Assembly (NCBI GenBank): GCA_950106755.1
Contig: OX467084.1
Coordinates: 37,141,213 to 37,205,212 of the forward strand
Direction: 5' to 3'
DNA length: 64,000 nucleotides
Source of the DNA: Climacium dendroides
Lineage: Eukaryota > Streptophyta > Bryopsida > Hypnales > Climaciaceae
Part shown: positions 1 to 13,050 of the stretch, piece by piece
How positions within the stretch are numbered: position 1 is the stretch's first letter
Layout of the letters: every line of letters begins with the position of its first letter
The notes under the pieces: model-generated
The model's database searches: none
What the model was told of the DNA's origin: nothing
Seen by the model: the letters and a program-made list of their open reading frames with translations, nothing else
Program-made: the position numbers and the translations under genes

Positions 1-107
1 TGTTCCAAACTCGGATCGATCAGTTGGTTTCCAGGGAGAACTCGATTTTGAGTACGGGCACGTCGAATTCGATATTGACCCTATGCTTATGTTGTGGACG
101 AATTCAG

Positions 108-1305
108 AAGAAAGACAAGGTGTCGGTCCTGACCAGCACAATCGACTACATCCGGCAACTGAATTTACGAATCTCAACCCTGAAGAAGGTAGAAGAGGAA
201 GCCAAGATCCCAGCAACGTCAAAACTGGAAGCCGAAGCGGGGTCTGCAACCATGGACAGGGAGGAGGAGCTGTCAGTGTTCAGTGAATCGGACCGTCCTT
301 CCACTTCTTCCCCAGTTGAGGGAGCGCCTGCAGTGGTGGTAGAGGGAGCGCCAGGAGATGACACGTGGGTGATTAGAGTGGAGGCCAATAACCGATCCCG
401 GTCGTTAATCCAGTTGTTGAATGTCTTACTGGATCTCGAGCTTGGGGTTGTCACTGTGGATTTTGGGAGTTTGAATGGACGGTTTCATGCTAATATCTGC
501 GTTAAGGTATGCTTCCTGTACTTGCTTTGAAATTAGTAATTGCAAGAAAAGTTCATTGTTAGTAGTGTTGTTTTGTAACCGACGAGATTTTGATTTGATG
601 ACAGGATTCATTATGATTTTAACCTTGTAGTTTGTGCTTAGTTCAGTGTTTCTGATAGCTTCAACTGTAACGAATGAATGTGATTAAGGTAGCCTGCTGT
701 AACTCAGAACTCATATTCTCTACATAAGTTAGCATTGATGTTGATGATACAGACAATTTAAGGTAGCCTGCTGTACAATGGACGTAAACATTGGGGTACA
801 TTCTAGAACCAAAAAATTTACCTTCGGTACAAACCTTCAGATTCATAGGAGGGCAAGTTAACTTATGCACTGGAGGTAAATTTATTTGCTCTGGAATGAA
901 CGCCAGGGTATGCAAAAGGTTTATGTGAATTTTTCTCCATGCTACCTTTACCTAACAAAGTGCATCATCAATTAATGTCAATGCCACTGTCCAGAGGATA
1001 TGAGTTCTGAGTGATATGAGGGAATGACACATATCATTGAATTCCTGTCGTGAACTTTCCGTGTCTCCAAATCCTGGTGGGGTTTAGTAGATTGATTGTT
1101 TGCAGTATCACATAGATCCCATTTTATCACTTCAAATTCGTCCGTAATTAATAGTAACTCCTAGATGTTGAAAGTTGAAAGTGCTAACACGTCATGGTTT
1201 GGCGTGCAGAATTCGAAGAATTCGAGTACGAGCAGTGCTGAGCTCCAAGCGACGCTATGTAGAGTGCTAGAAGCACGTGATAGCTCAGTTACCGGCTCCG
1301 ACTAG
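108..1305 (+). CDS. bHLH transcription factor, last two exons (5' part outside window)
   Basis: The first exon (108-506) opens with KKDKVSVLTSTIDYIRQL, which matches helix 2 of the plant bHLH domain (compare the KIDKVSILDDTIEYL-type helix of IIIf proteins). An acidic, Ser-rich linker follows, then an ACT-like domain (DDTWVIRVEANNRSRSLIQL, then LLDLELGVVTVDFGSLNGRF). The donor GT at 507 (aag|gtatgc) and the acceptor AG at 1208-1209 (gtgcag) join in phase 0. The second exon (1210-1305) adds 31 residues ending in a short helix (LQATLCRVLEARDSS) and TAG at 1303-1305. Exon 1 is taken to start at 108, after TTCAG, because bHLH similarity begins exactly there; helix 1 and the basic region must lie upstream. 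The ACT-like region usually mediates dimerisation. No disabling change is visible. The subfamily is not resolved. Confidence 0.8.
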
Positions 1306-3713
1306 TAGAACCTCAATTGTTATTTTGAAGAGCTCCCGTTAACCCGTGAAGGACGGGCTGGTGATCGTGGAAATCAGCCTTTTCGGTATCGTGTGAATCA
1401 TTTGCTTAGAAAGCCCAAGAGCACCCATTGGAGGTCAAACTACTTTGGAAGACCTTCCGTTTTCACACGAAATTCCATCTGCACTTCTGTCCTACGTAGA
1501 AGGATTCTCTGTCCTCCGTCGGACACTTAGTGTCTGCGGCGTCCTTCTAGGGTTGATGTGCACAAGTTGCATTTCCAAAAATTAGTTGCAGGTTCATGCT
1601 GGGCCACAGAGAGCTTATACTCATCCATACCGATTCTCTGTAGTTTAATTTTTGGAAAGCGAAAAAGAAAAGCAAGTTTTTCCAGCGCCAAAGCAGTTCC
1701 AAAAGTAAAGTCAACTTGCCCCGGCCATTGTATAACAGTTGGTCAATTTATACTGAACTGATTGCTTTTCAGTCAGAGAACAAGAATAAACTCCGGTCCT
1801 AAGACCGCCGTAATGAAGAGTCTATTGGGGTAGTAAGTTCTTCTAAATCTTCCACTAAGGGAGTGCGCCACCGTACTGGCTTACTCTATATACCCGTTTT
1901 TCATTCAATAGAAAAGCATTTACAGTAAGGTAGAACTATCCATTACCACACAGATTTTCTATCTAGGTACTTTGGAGAAGCTATTTGTCAGCTCTCATAT
2001 TTTTCAGAGATTGAATTGTTTGAGAGAAGTCAATTGCAAAAAGAATGAAGACATTCCGATAAGAATTGAATTTTTTTGTGATTTTTCAAAGCTGAAGTAT
2101 GAGTAGACACTTGTTGAAGCATGATCAGACCATTGTTGAAGCTTGGGTTGATGTGTCCGCTCGCCAAGTGCATTGCCATCATGGTTAAGAATTAATAAGA
2201 TTGTGGTAATAGATGGGTTTAGGGAGAAACCTGTAGATGGCGGAATTGGGAGGAACCTGTAGGTGGCGGGATTGGGTACTTCGTGGTATTGGGCAGTTCC
2301 ACCTCGTTTGCATTGTTCGCATTTTCAGATTGTTTCCAGATCATGCATTATTATACAATTTCCTGTTGCGCGCAAACCAGAATATGTGGATCTATACCGG
2401 AGGCCATAGGTACCTATCAATGCCCATCAGTGCAAAAGTCCTAGGGATTCGATCCCGTTGTGATTTGTCCGTGTTTCAGATCATGCGTAAAGATCCCAAG
2501 CGTAAGGACCCCATGCGTAAAGATCCCAAGCGTCGAGGATACTAGTATTTTTGCATTTATAATAAAAGCTGTGAGGGTCCTGGATCAGAGAATTCAGAAT
2601 CCCAAAGCTCATGTGGATCTGCGCATTTCAGTGGGATTGCGTGCCCGTACCAGAACTTAGACAAGTCCCCACACAGTGATTCCATCTCTCGCGCATTGTC
2701 AATGTATACAGATCACGGATGCGTAATGTGTCAATGCGTACAGATCATGGATGCGTAAGGTGTCAATGAGTCCAGATCATGAATGCGTAAGGTTGAGGAC
2801 ATTCACTGGAGTTGTTGCAATTGGGGGAAGAATCCTCCCATTCTTGATTTCATCTTGCCACTTATTGGAAATATGGAATTTCTCAAAAAAAAATTGGAAG
2901 TTGGATAAAGGAGCAATCAGGTGAGGTACTGCAGAAGAGGGTCATCTCTCCTTGGAACCCTGCGGCTGCCTTTTCGAGTAAGGTCCTCCTCACACTTCCT
3001 CGTGAGTGGCTGGCTTTTCCAGTAAGTTATGGTCCTCCTCAAACCTCGTCACAAGTGGCTTGCTTTTGAAGTACAGGCCTACGTAGACATCCTCACAATT
3101 TACCTTTTGTTCAAGTAAAGCTCCCTCTCCTTTGGTCTACAGCCGGGGAAAGTGAATTTCTTTGCGAAGGGAATGAAGGCTTGTTGACGTGGAAGTATCT
3201 CGAGCACTTTTTTCTCAAAAATAGAGATATTCCCTTCTGAAATTCATTGGATAGTAGGGTTGTAGGGTTATCCACAATAGCAAGGACAACATGAAAAAAA
3301 AAAATGAAAGAAGCACCAAAATGATGGATTCGTAGAATGCCAGTAGTTCTTGAACGACTTTTCTTGGTGATTTTGTACTTTTGATGGTTTATGGTGCCTT
3401 CTTTGAACATTCATGATGGTCTAATTTTTTATATATAGGAAATTTTGTTAAAATGGCGGTATTCCGTGTACCATTTTCAAACCACTCGATCTAAACCATA
3501 AAAGTGCCATCTATGAAAGGTATAGATTTTAGAAATCTTGGGTTTATATAGATTCTAAAAATCTAGTACCAATATAGATTTTAGATTGTGCAGCTTGAAC
3601 TATGAAAGTGAAGGTCATTGCCAAAAACACCATCCACTTTTTGTAGCAATTTGGCAAAATCTGCATTTCAGCATGAGAATACTATGAGTACTCTCATGCT
3701 ATGAGTACTAGGA
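1306..3713. other. Downstream of bHLH gene: 3' UTR, then no recognisable gene
   Basis: The first few hundred bases are probably the 3' UTR of the bHLH gene. Beyond about 1.8 kb there are only short ORFs without family features. Short direct repeats occur at 2484-2535 (GCGTAAAGATCCCAAGCGT type) and 2700-2795 (GATCATGGATGCGTAAGGTG type). Another pair (GTGGCTKGCTTTT type with GGTCCTCCTCA) lies at 2980-3070. Confidence 0.5.
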
Positions 3714-3897
3714 GTACTATGTAGCGGAAGAATCTCAACTGTTGATTGGAAAAATTGATAGCTAAAAGTATCATTGCAAGTACTATCAACTAATGAGTAT
3801 TGGAAGTACTATGTAGCAGAAGAATCTCAATTGTTGATTGGAAAAATTGATAGCTAAAAGTATCATTGCAAGTACTATCAACTACTTGCGAGTATTG
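3714..3897. repeat. 92-bp tandem duplication
   Basis: Two nearly identical units start with GTACTATGTAGC at 3714 and 3806. Each contains TTGATTGGAAAAATTGATAG and ends in AGTACTATCAACTA. They differ by only a few substitutions, so the duplication is fairly recent. No coding potential. Confidence 0.8.
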
Positions 3898-5724
3898 AAA
3901 CAATACTACAGGAAAAAAAAAAGACAAATTGTCATAGAAAATAATGAGGTATAAATTGATAATAAATAGAAAAATCATGACCAAAAAAAACTAAAAATTG
4001 GTTGTTTGAAAGGACTTGATGGTGATCAAATTTCACCAAAAAAAATAAAGTTGACACCTTCTTCAATGTTCAAAAGTGCTCATACAAGGGAGTCCTATTT
4101 CCACAGATCCAAAGGACATAAAATAATATATTTTTAAATAATCTTTGGTAGGCATATGTCCACCTAGTGTAAAAATAAACCACCAAAATTTCAACTCTAG
4201 ATCATTCAATTTGGGTACTCCGAACATAGTGAAAACCCCTAAATTTCAAATGTGATAAATTAAAAAAATTGCCTTTTATATATAAAATAATTTTTTTTAT
4301 TTCTAAAAAATAAGGGATCTAATGACTATCAAATTCTTAGGACTTGGGATTCAAAAGTTATACTAAAAGGTAACAACGTCACTCCAATTGTGACGGAGAA
4401 TAGGACCAATGTTTTTTGCAATGACCTATGACATATAGGACAAGTGTAGATTTCAAACATTTAAAAATAGTATATATTTCAAAAATCTAGGTCAATTCTA
4501 CATTTCAGATTGCACAATCTAAACCATAAAAACTACAAATGTAGTGGAATGGCATTTTTGTAATAAAAGTGCCTATATACATTGATAGTGTTGATAATGG
4601 GTTCTCAAATCTTAATCATTTAGGTGGTTTTACCTTAACTTCTAAAGGACCAAACACTATTTTTTGGCAACATATTGATTTTGGGTAGCTCACTACAAAA
4701 TATGAACTAAATTTTTATTTTTTTCTTTGAAATTTTTACACAAGATGTGTCCAAGGAATAGCTTTAACCCTGGAGACCTAGGACCTTTTTGGATTTATAA
4801 ACATTATTGCTTTTGAGATGTGAAGTGTTTTAGTTCAAAATGTCAGAAAGCTATAGAAATTTCAACCATACAGTCTTGTAGTGTACTTATTGTAGATGAT
4901 GTGAATAAGATTTGGAATCATTTGGCCACATAGATTGCAAGATTGTAATGTTCAAGTGTAGAAAATACATGTTGAAATTTTCCTAGCAACACATTTGGAG
5001 GTGAAACTAATTTCTAAACCTACTCCAAAGAAAAAATTTGAAACTGTAAAGTAATTCAATACCAACATACAAATATACTGGTAAAAAAAATATCATTGAA
5101 TTGATCCATTGTGTTTCTAAAAAGTGGTTTTGAAATGTCAAAAAATAAGAAGAAAATTTAGAAAAAAAACATTTGAGGTTGGACTTCTTTCTATTACAAA
5201 AAATCTCAATCATCATAACTTCTTGGATTGATATGAAATTTTAGCCACACAAACTAGACTAGTATACACAACTTTTCCAAAAACAATTATTAGAAACAGA
5301 CATTGTATGAAGAAAAAAGTCGCCAAAGTTCACTGTAATCCAAAAATGTCAATATTTTGAACTTTGAATTACTCCCAAACATTCAAAACAACTTGGATTG
5401 GCATAAAAAATTTACCACAATAACTAGACTTCAAGAAGAACATAATCCAATAATTTTTTATTAAAAACAAATATTGGAGGAAGGAATACAAGCCCCCAAA
5501 TTTGCGGCCATAAAATATAGTTTACTGAACTCAATTCAAACTTCGATTGGCTTACAAAAAATCAGTAGTACTAGGATTGATCTGATAGTTTTACCACAAA
5601 CTAGTAGAGAGTGCAAATTTTCTAAACAATTTTACTGAATTCAGACATTGGATGTAAACCAACAAAAGTAACATCACTTTAAATTGAACTTGAAACTACG
5701 TGAGGATACTTTTGGTTCCTTTGG

Positions 5725-6450
5725 GTGGTAAAGGGTTAAAGACCAACAATTTCCATAACTTTTAACTATATAATTAAAAATTTATTGTATGATATGTAGT
5801 TTTCATTGATCTAAAGGCAATTCATAAATTTCTTTAAAATTACTTTTTTGAGAAATTAAAATTTATTTTTGAATTATAATTTTAGATCAAAATTTTATAT
5901 AACATTCATTTTTTTTTATGAATGTCAACATTGATATTATGAGGAGTTTTAGTTTGTAGGTAGTCATAGAATCTCTACTCTCAAGTAAATTTTAAAGTCC
6001 CTTATTTAACTCATTTTTCAATATCTTTGAAAAAAATAAAATCATTGGATGCAGATTGTTTATTACAACAATACAACATTACAACCATTGGATTGGCATT
6101 TTTGAATTCCATAATTAAATTCTTGACAATTCAATATTTTGAATCATATTTTATTTCTTTCCACTTATTATTTTTTCCCTATATGTTGTAAAATTCCAAA
6201 TATTTTGAAATTTTTTAAGCATAGTAGCATGTAGGCAACTTGCCTTGAAGAATGAATCCAAAGAGTAACCACCATTTTAGACAATTTTTTATACAAATGT
6301 AACCTTATAAAGTGCATTTGTTTGGTTTTTTAAGGGCAAAAAAAGATTTTTGTTACATGTTCTTAAAAATGTTTTTTTTCTAAAATTTGGTGCTTATACT
6401 AGAAATGGTAATTTTGGAGTGTTTTTGGAAAACATAAAATTATTATTATT
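5725..6450 (-). repeat. Member of dispersed family with TTAACCCYTAAA-type ends
   Basis: Blocks recur in the same order at 18.9-19.7, 26.7-27.4, 29.3-30.3 and 45.9-46.9 kb: AAAGGGTTAA end, CCATAACTTTTAACT, GAGGAGTTTTAGTTTGTAGG, GGATGCAGATTGTTTATTA, CAAAGAGTAACCACCATTTT and ATAAAGTGCATTTG. The order here is the reverse of the 29.3-kb copy. No coding frame; most like a non-autonomous DNA element. Confidence 0.55.
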
Positions 6451-6542
6451 GAAATCTGTGAGCATTCCAACCCCTCAAATCTAACCTCTTAAAATTGAAA
6501 GATTTCCTTATTTGACTAACACTATAAAAAACTAGTGTTTTT

Positions 6543-6713
6543 CAATGTCTAATTAGACGGATTTTGTTGGATATCCAATGTAACAACTTATGTTTTTTAT
6601 GTCAATAGTGACGTCCAATATAACATCTTTTTGTTGTATTGGATGTCATTGTTGACATAAAAAACATAGGTTGTTACATTGGATGTTCAACAAAATTCAT
6701 TTGCTTAGACATG
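6543..6713. repeat. Hairpin element with ~77-bp arms
   Basis: A left arm (6543-6620) containing TGTTGGATATCCAATGTAAC and GTTTTTTATGTCAATAGTGA is matched in reverse by 6637-6713 (GACATAAAAAACATAGGTTG, then TTACATTGGATGTTCAACA). The loop is about 16 bases. This is the structure of a small fold-back MITE. Confidence 0.7.
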
Positions 6714-9700
6714 GATTTCTTTTCAATGGTACGATCAAAGGACATGTCCCTTTCCTTGGAGCTCCAAGCTTGTTTTCACTACCAATCAATATGGTTTTAT
6801 TTTTAGGTGATAGTTTGGAATGAATTCAAAAGGGTATGGATTTTAGTAAAGGGTATGGATACGCGGCGCTAAAGGGTTAATGTATGGTTCAACTCTTTTT
6901 CATGCTTGATGTTAGTTTCTTATTTATTGACTCTAGATAGAATTGGAAGAGGCTATGAATTAGAAAGTTGGACATGAGAAAGTTTGATTGGACATTACTT
7001 GAAGAATGGGCTAGTAAGCCCTACATAGATAGAGATTCTTATAGCTTAGGTCCAAAAGTTTCAAGGCCTTTTTTCTATCAATATTCAATAACCACTCAAA
7101 ACTATCATTTCTATTGCAAAGAGCAAAAAAACTTTAAGATCATTTTTTTGTATATCTAACTATAGTATTTTATACTAGAACATTACAAAAATATTTGAAA
7201 GAAATTTCAAAAATTTTAACCACATAGATTGCAATATATTTACATTTAAAGTGAAAAAAAAATTTACCTTGTTCAATTGGATTTTTTGGCTTTGAATCTT
7301 CTTAACTTAAAACTTTTGCACTATTGCTTTTAAATTTTTTATTTTTTTATGTTGAAAAATTGAGTTGAAAGTTGTGGGAATTTGAAAAAAAACAACTTAA
7401 TTTTAACTCATTAAAAAATTAATAAGTAGAAAGAGGCTTAAGATTGAAGGAAAAACTAAACTCTTAATTAATAGCTCTAAGATGGAATTGAAATATACTA
7501 ATTTCATTAGTGAGATTGTTCTAGTAAGAGATTCAAACTTTGTGATTTTCTTTTTAAATTGTGAAAATTGAGTTTAGAAATGAAATAATGAACCCTATAA
7601 GTTACTTTTCAAGAAGTTGCTCTAATTGAGTAATTGCTTGAAAACAAGATTGTTCATAATTTTCACATAACAATTAACAAATATAAATGTAATGAATCAA
7701 ATCTTCTCATGTAGATAAAAAAATATCATCTATGAGAAGCAATTTTTTTTTAATTATAATTTTCAATTGCAGGATTTTATCTTGCTTGTTGAACTAAAAT
7801 TTAGACTTATTGTATTATAACTTCTGCTCCTAGGTACCAATTGCAATAAAATTTATATTTTAAAAAAACTAATGTTTTTTTCTATCTTCACAAAAAATTT
7901 AGAAAATCATGAGGAATATTGGGACCATAAGAACTTGCCTAAAATCCATTTTGTCACTCAATGGGACAATAAGACTTTAGAGGTTAGTTGCTTAATTTCT
8001 CAATTCTATCAATTTGTTGATGTTGCATTAGAGGACATTTGAGGCCTTTGGAAGACTATTTTAGGGTTGTTTTCTTTGTTGTGAACCATTGCTACATTGC
8101 CAAACTCTTAAATAATTAAAAAAAGCGTTTTCTACCATGCATTTGGCTTTCTAGTTGAACTTGCAACATTGAAGAAAGACAAAAAAATTTCCTACTTAAG
8201 TTGAATGTCAAGAACACTAAAATCTACAAAATGATATTTTAAATGGTAAAAAATTGATTTGATCCTCCAAAATTTGAGTAGCAACCTTTGACATCAAATT
8301 GCCAAAAGAGTCTAAATTCTATGTGAGTACCATTATAAAAGAAAATAAAATCCTTTGAGAAATTCAAAATTGTTAGGTAGGACCAATATTTCAATTTAAG
8401 AGCAATCAATTCAATGTGATTAGATTGCATGCAAATATGTCTTGTTGTCATTCCAAAAAATATATAATTTAAATAAAATTCAATTGCAATCTTCAATATA
8501 AATTGAAGTTTTTAAGACCAAGTAAACAATAGTATTTCATGAATTATAGAAAATTAAAATTATAATATAATGAAATTGACATATTTGTAATTTTTAGGAG
8601 AAAATTGCTAAATTTAGTTTGTAATTAGAAGAGTAATCATTTAAAACACTTTATCCATAGATTACAATAGAGACTCAAACATCATTTTATTAATTGAATT
8701 TAAATGCTATAGCCAAGCCCTATTGGCTAATATTCAAAGTAAAAAATAAGCTTATATTTGCAACCTAATTGTAAAAACTAGGTAAAAAAGACCAATTGTT
8801 GTTTAGATAGACAATCCTATTTTCAAGACAATGGAATTAGTTTGTCATTGTTAAACTTTTATAAATTCATTTGATTTTATTAGCAATTTAGAAAGAAAGG
8901 CGGACCATAGGAGAGCTACATTGTTGTATTAAAGCCCAAGTGGGAAACCCAATATTTTTAAATGGATTTGATTATGCAAGTTGTAAACTTGTGGCTCTTT
9001 CTTGCATGAGAGATGTTGCATGGGAAAGTTGAGTTGTTAAAGCAAGAAGGCTGAATTGTCAAAGCGGAAACAAACATCTTTCTTGCCAGAGTCATCTTTG
9101 AAATATTGATTAGAATTTGAAACTTGAGCTTTGCTAATCCTAGCAAGTATTACAAGGTCTCATGAATTTTGGATTTTGTCTATTAGTCCTAGGTAGTCAA
9201 AGTAATTTGTTGTGATTGCCATGGAATTTCAATTGTTGCATCAATTTTTGAATGCGCTGGTTCTATACTTTGGCATGCAGGTACAATTCCAAATTTGCCT
9301 TCTTCAATGTTTGACTTGTGCAATTTTGCAATCGTATTTTAGAAAAATATGCAATGATTGTGTGCAATTTCCTTTAGTTTTTGAGGACTCTTACAAGTGG
9401 CACCTATCTAGTCCTAATGAAGGACTTTAGCCAACCCTAATTTTGAACTAGACTGGCCAATGAGTATTACTGATGGTATGAATCTTCTATGCACTTGATC
9501 ACAAGCAATTCAAAGCAAGACAACACCACAACAATTGGCACATGTAAACCCTTGCAATTTAGAGACTTCTACAATTACACACGGAAACAAAATCTTAGTA
9601 GAGCATACCATCTGATGAGGATCTCATGAAGCAAGGACCTAGCAACTTGTGACATCAACTTCAATAATTCACAACACATTCATAAAATATCAAACTAACA

Positions 9701-10819
9701 CATACTTTCCCTCTCTTTTTGACTAATCTTGCAACATTTCTTCTTATCAAGATGTAAAACATTCATGTCCTATGCATCGTATAGAGTTGTCAAACATCTT
9801 GTACCTTCACATGGATTCCTTAAATTTCATGTACATTGCCATCAATGTGGTCTATTGGCCTAACATGCATTTGGCAATCCAGTTTTTGAAACTATAAAAT
9901 ATAGGTGTACAAACTTTGCACAAATCTCATACTTGTTGACATTCCAATCTTTGTTAAAGGATCAAATTTGAGTGGAGTTGATTATTGAAATCATTAGGAG
10001 ACTTTCTTGTTTGTTGAAGTTGAAAAGTGATTTTTCGTTCTTGTTTATAGATTCAATGTGAGCAAATTATGTTGCATTAAGCATTTTAGAAATCAAAATT
10101 GTGCAAAGTAGTTAACTTTATTGAGCATTTTCACTCATTCACTCATCGATCAAAACATAAATTCAATTTTTTGCAATGCACTTGAATTCAATTGTATATT
10201 CATCACTCACTCATCAATCAAGATTGCCATCACCAACACATTGACTTCCTATTCCTCCTCACTATCAATCAAGTCCTCAATCAGGTCAACATATAGTATG
10301 TGCAAATCTTATTCACTGATTTTGGTAGTATGGTATTGAGAATTGCCTCTCAAAATGTGTAATGTATTGCAATCATGGTTACATTAAAATCTTTGGGTCC
10401 GCTAGCTACTGTCCTTTATCTTAAATGAGCATGAGAATTTGGTCAAAGTTGTTATAAACTCTTGCCAAAGAATTGCCAACAAAACAACATGTTAAAAATG
10501 GCTTTGCGAGAATTGCTAGATGTCACAAACTAGTGTCCATATAAAGTTCAAGCTTAGGTAGAAAATAAATATAAACCTCTCATTATCCATGAAAGTGCGC
10601 TACATATACAAATTAGTAAATAAAATTTTGCTGAAAAACAAAGAGCTAGAGCGTACAACATTAATTTGTGGTTAGATAGTTTATTGTACCCCATCAATCC
10701 ATGCACTGGAAAACACCCAAGCTCAAATCACCAAGTGCACTATTAGAATTTATTGAAGAGGGTGAAAATGCTTTTTTTGGTTAAGTGAAGAGATTGGAAA
10801 CTATGTTAGGAGGAACATC

Positions 10820-11150
10820 ATCTCTAGTCCAGGACAAAGAAATCAAAATTGCACTCTTTAGGGGAAGCATAGACAATCAATTCGATCCTCTGGAAAAGAG
10901 ATGACAAAATTTAAAAATGAACTCAATAAACTACAGAATGAGCTAAGATCTTTATGGAGAGAGTATGAGGCAAGATGTAGTCATGAATCCAAAATCAATA
11001 TAAGGAAAGAATTAGAAGGCTAACTTTCAAATTCACATGAGATTTATGATTAGAGTGTAACTGAGATCTGAACTACTCACAAACAAAAGCTCAACAAAGT
11101 GAACATTGAACTAAAAAGAGTGAAATGGAAATTGGGTTGTTTGATTAGAA
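10820..11150 (+). pseudogene. Coiled-coil coding relic, possibly retrotransposon gag
   Basis: A plus-strand frame interrupted by a few stops reads KFKNELNKLQNELRSLWREY and later QKLNKVNIELKRVKWKLG. It is rich in Lys, Glu and Leu with heptad-like spacing, as in coiled-coil portions of retroelement Gag proteins. No RT, protease or zinc knuckle is seen next to it, so the assignment is weak. Confidence 0.25.
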
Positions 11151-11639
11151 CTCCATTTGGCATCCAAAGCCAAATCCACAAATGTAGGGATTTATACACC
11201 AATCTTTAACCTAAAGCTAGTTTTTAAAATTAGAGTTTGTTGACAGTATAAGAAAAAGTTGCTAATCAAGATGGGAATTGATATAAAGAATTGATTTCCT
11301 TACATAGATTGTGTTGGATATGAGTTCTGGATGAACGATCGAGCATTAACCTAAAGCTAGTTCAAAGTCAACCAGTAGAATTAGGTGGAATTGGAAAAAA
11401 AAAACGTTTGCAATTTGAAAACATCAATAGAAAAATCTATGAATTTTTTATTTAGAATACAAAATAAACAAATAATTGGATTTGGTACTTGAAAACCCAA
11501 TTCAAGTTGGTAATTGAAAGAAAATAGCCTAGAAAATACCTTATAAAACTCATAAAATATTCCAATATCATTTTAAAACAAATTACTTTAACAATGAAAT
11601 ATGCAAATTTTACACAAGTAAAAGAAATTTATATCTAAA

Positions 11640-11815
11640 ATTCATAAATTTGGGGCCTAAACTTATGAAGTTTTGGTTTAAAGTAAAAAAATTGGACTCA
11701 AACTTTATGAGTTTTGGGCCAAAACTTCATGACTTTGGGATCCAAACTTTACAAGTTTGGGGTCGAAACTTCATGAGTTTGGGGCCAAAACTTATGAAGT
11801 TTGGATCTATATTTT
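11640..11815. repeat. Degenerate ~28-bp tandem repeat
   Basis: About six imperfect units built on AAACTTATGAAGTTTTGG, CCAAAACTTCATGACTTTGG and GTCGAAACTTCATGAGTTTG. The 64-residue ORF across it (PKLMKFWF-type repeats) is only a translation of the repeat. Confidence 0.7.
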
Positions 11816-11845
11816 TTTACATTAAATTAGCTATATATCCATAGT

Positions 11846-11955
11846 GCATTATTTTCAACAATAGATGAATAGCATTATTTTCAACAATAGATGAATAGCA
11901 TTATTTACAACAATAGATGAATAGCATTATTTACAGCAATAGACGAATAGGATTA
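11846..11955. repeat. 26-bp tandem repeat, about four copies
   Basis: The unit CATTATTTTCAACAATAGAT + GAATAG is repeated head to tail, with slightly diverged later copies (TTTACAACAATAGATG, TTTACAGCAATAGACG). A simple minisatellite. Confidence 0.8.
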
Positions 11956-12559
11956 TGAATAGCTGAAGAAGTTAAATCTTGAATTCAATGTATACATGGA
12001 TTGAATTCTCAAATTGAAGACCATATGCACATTATTTGTAACGTGTTTGTTAACATAGACCCATTCAACTAAAAAACCAACATAGTTTAAGCTCCTCAAG
12101 ATAGGCATATTTCTTCTAAATGCTTCTTCTTTTGACAATCATAATTAGCTACTATCTCAAAAAAACAACGTGCATTGACTTCATAGAGCATAGAGTAAAC
12201 ATAGTGCTCTATGCTCTTTGTGAGTTAGATTTGGTTTCTGTTTACTAATTGTGCTAAAAACAACAATATCGTGAGCACTAGGATTTGTTTTTTCAATAGA
12301 TGGAAGAACTTGTGTAGCTAGGTTTGCTTGTTCTTCATCTACATTTGCACTAAAAACACTTCATATTGACCACATTCTATGAATCAATATTGATGAAAAA
12401 ACACTCAAAAAGTCACACTTTTAACGTTGCTTTTCTTTCTTTTCAAGGTAATTTTAAATGTAAAAACTATGTACTTGGATTTGGAATAGATCAAGACTAA
12501 TCTTTGACACCTTTTAGTTGCAATTTATTGCTATGATTTCTTAATCCCAAATAAAATCT

Positions 12560-12594
12560 AAAATACAAGTTTCTTTTTGAGACGGAGGGAGTAC
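12560..12594. mobile_element. Stowaway-like MITE terminus
   Basis: TTTTTGAGACGGAGGGAGTA at 12575-12594 matches the well-known Stowaway (Tc1/mariner MITE) end, CTCCCTCCGTYYC, followed by TA. The opposite end was not found in the preceding 450 bases. A similar CGGAGGGAGG word lies near 22680. Only one end is supported. Confidence 0.4.
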
Positions 12595-13050
12595 TTACAA
12601 TTCCATTTGTCAAGTTGTGAAAATAGAATAATAAGCTAATCAAGTTGTTGATATTTGCATCCTCTTGAATGCTAGAGCTGATGTCTTTTATTTAACAAAT
12701 TTATTGAATTACAAAATTGATGGATGTACTGCTCATATTTGTGGCACCTTTCAATAGATATGAAAACTATAAAAATTTTGTATGGTTTATAAGCTGGAGC
12801 TAATGCTAAACATTGTTGCATATACTACATGCAATCAAAGAAAAAAAAGTTATAGCATTTGAAGTACAAGCAATAGCAACTACAAAAAAAGAAATCACCA
12901 ACTTAGGAAGGAGGCTGGTTTTCTTCAAGTATTTGAAGCAAACATGTTTTTGTAGCAAAATAAATAAATAGATGGAAGCCCATTTTCTCTATTCTTCTTG
13001 AATAAATACACATTTGCACGTTACATGCTCTAAACTATATTTGTGAAAAA

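Larger units (their letters stand above)
3898..10819. other. Gene-poor AT-rich repeat region
   Basis: About 7 kb of low-complexity, AT-rich sequence with no ORF that resembles a protein family. It includes a reverse-oriented member of a dispersed repeat family (5725-6450) and a hairpin element (6543-6713), listed separately. The short ORFs here show neither conserved motifs nor exon structure. Confidence 0.5.

Noticed and set aside
2..107. An open frame upstream of the bHLH helix that could extend exon 1
   Set aside because: It is in a different frame from the helix, and the in-frame alternative shows no bHLH similarity. The TTCAG acceptor at 103-107 coincides with the start of similarity.
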